From Oscillospiraceae bacterium (GTDB lineage Bacteria; Bacillota; Clostridia; Oscillospirales; Oscillospiraceae): 13,877 nt of DNA. Location of the stretch: the NCBI GenBank assembly GCA_029065305.1, contig JAIEIQ010000356.1:1-13877 (forward strand), in the 5' to 3' direction. A model generated the notes under the pieces. It saw nothing but the letters and a program-made list of their open reading frames with translations, did no database searches and was not told the DNA's origin. Position 1 is the stretch's first letter. Each line of letters starts with the position of its first letter. This document shows, in pieces, positions 13,531 through 13,877 of this stretch. The translations under genes were made by a program, and so were the position numbers.

Positions 13531-13877
13531 GAAAACGTATCAGGTACAGACTGCCGCGCGGACAGAGGCGGCGCTCTCCTCGGCGGTGCTGGCCGTGGAC
13601 GAGCGGCTGCGCAGAGCGCCGGACAGTGCGGAACTGTGGATGGAGCGAGGGCTGGCGCTGGCTGATCAGCGGCTGATGCGGGAGGCGGTGGAGGCGTTCT
13701 CCAAGGCAATCTCTCTTGACCCATTCCAAGGGATTTTCTACCGCCACAGAGCGCACCGGTACTTGTCCTGCTGGCGCTTTCAGGACGCCTGCGCGGACTT
13801 CACGCTGGCATCCCGGCTGATTCCGGGGAACTGGGACGTGTGGTACCATCTGGGGCGGTCCCACTATCTGCTGGGGG
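13523..13877 (+). CDS. TPR protein (second of two), C-terminus cut by window edge
   Basis: The ATG at 13523 lies inside the end of the preceding gene, so the two share ATGGTTGA in different frames, a classic coupled overlap. The frame is open for 118 residues to the right edge. After a leader of about 33 residues there are two full TPR units (about 35-67 and 69-101) and the start of a third (from 103, WDVWYHLGRSHYLLG). It resembles its neighbour: both have a PF-G turn, an ADF-L helix, and a WD-YH-YLLG stretch at matching repeat positions, so the pair probably arose by tandem duplication. GGGGG at 13511-13515 serves as a weak ribosome site. The full length and any C-terminal domain cannot be seen. 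Confidence 0.85.
   Translation, partial: MVEKTYQVQTAARTEAALSSAVLAVDERLRRAPDSAELWMERGLALADQRLMREAVEAFSKAISLDPFQGIFYRHRAHRYLSCWRFQDACADFTLASRLIPGNWDVWYHLGRSHYLLG

Overview
The window looks like a chromosomal segment of a GC-rich (roughly 60% by eye) gut-type member of the Clostridia, perhaps an Oscillospiraceae or Flavonifractor-like lineage. The reasons are strong AGGAGG-type ribosome binding sites, a Gram-positive lipoprotein solute-binding protein, a YesM/YesN-type two-component pair, PocR-AraC regulation and many GC-rich codons. This placement is inference from style, not from a marker gene. No rRNA, tRNA, CRISPR array, transposase or integrase is visible.

Layout. Everything from 1 to 8366 is on the minus strand and everything from 8804 to the right edge is on the plus strand, with a 437-bp divergent control region between them. 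Minus strand, in order of transcription: a YesM-type sensor kinase (8366-6558) and its AraC-type response regulator (6531-5395); a metal-dependent amidohydrolase (5297-4158), a DhaK-like subunit (4128-3121) and a DhaL subunit (3105-2452), closed by a clear intrinsic terminator (2435-2397); a PocR-domain AraC regulator (2183-1332) with an unusual tandem-hairpin leader; and a family 1 sugar-binding lipoprotein (1125-1) cut by the left edge. Plus strand: a complete Dpp/Opp-type ABC importer core (two permeases, two ATPases; 8804-12722) followed by two overlapping, related TPR genes (12736-13530, and 13523 to the right edge). Two genes, the lipoprotein and the last TPR gene, are open at the window edges.

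How the parts may work together (inference). The sensor kinase and regulator probably detect an extracellular compound and control the divergent peptide-type importer and perhaps the amidohydrolase operon, which has its own promoter/operator-like sequence. The importer would bring in a peptide-like or amide/imide-containing solute, the amidohydrolase would hydrolyse a ring or amide bond, and the DhaK/DhaL pair would phosphorylate a short ketose-like product. The DhaK here keeps the covalent-substrate histidine but has lost the lysine and the HEP glutamate of classical dihydroxyacetone kinase, so its substrate is probably not plain dihydroxyacetone. No DhaM is present, so the phosphoryl donor is unknown. 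The amidohydrolase plus variant DhaKL operon, next to an importer carrying two TPR proteins, is the best candidate here for an undescribed catabolic system.
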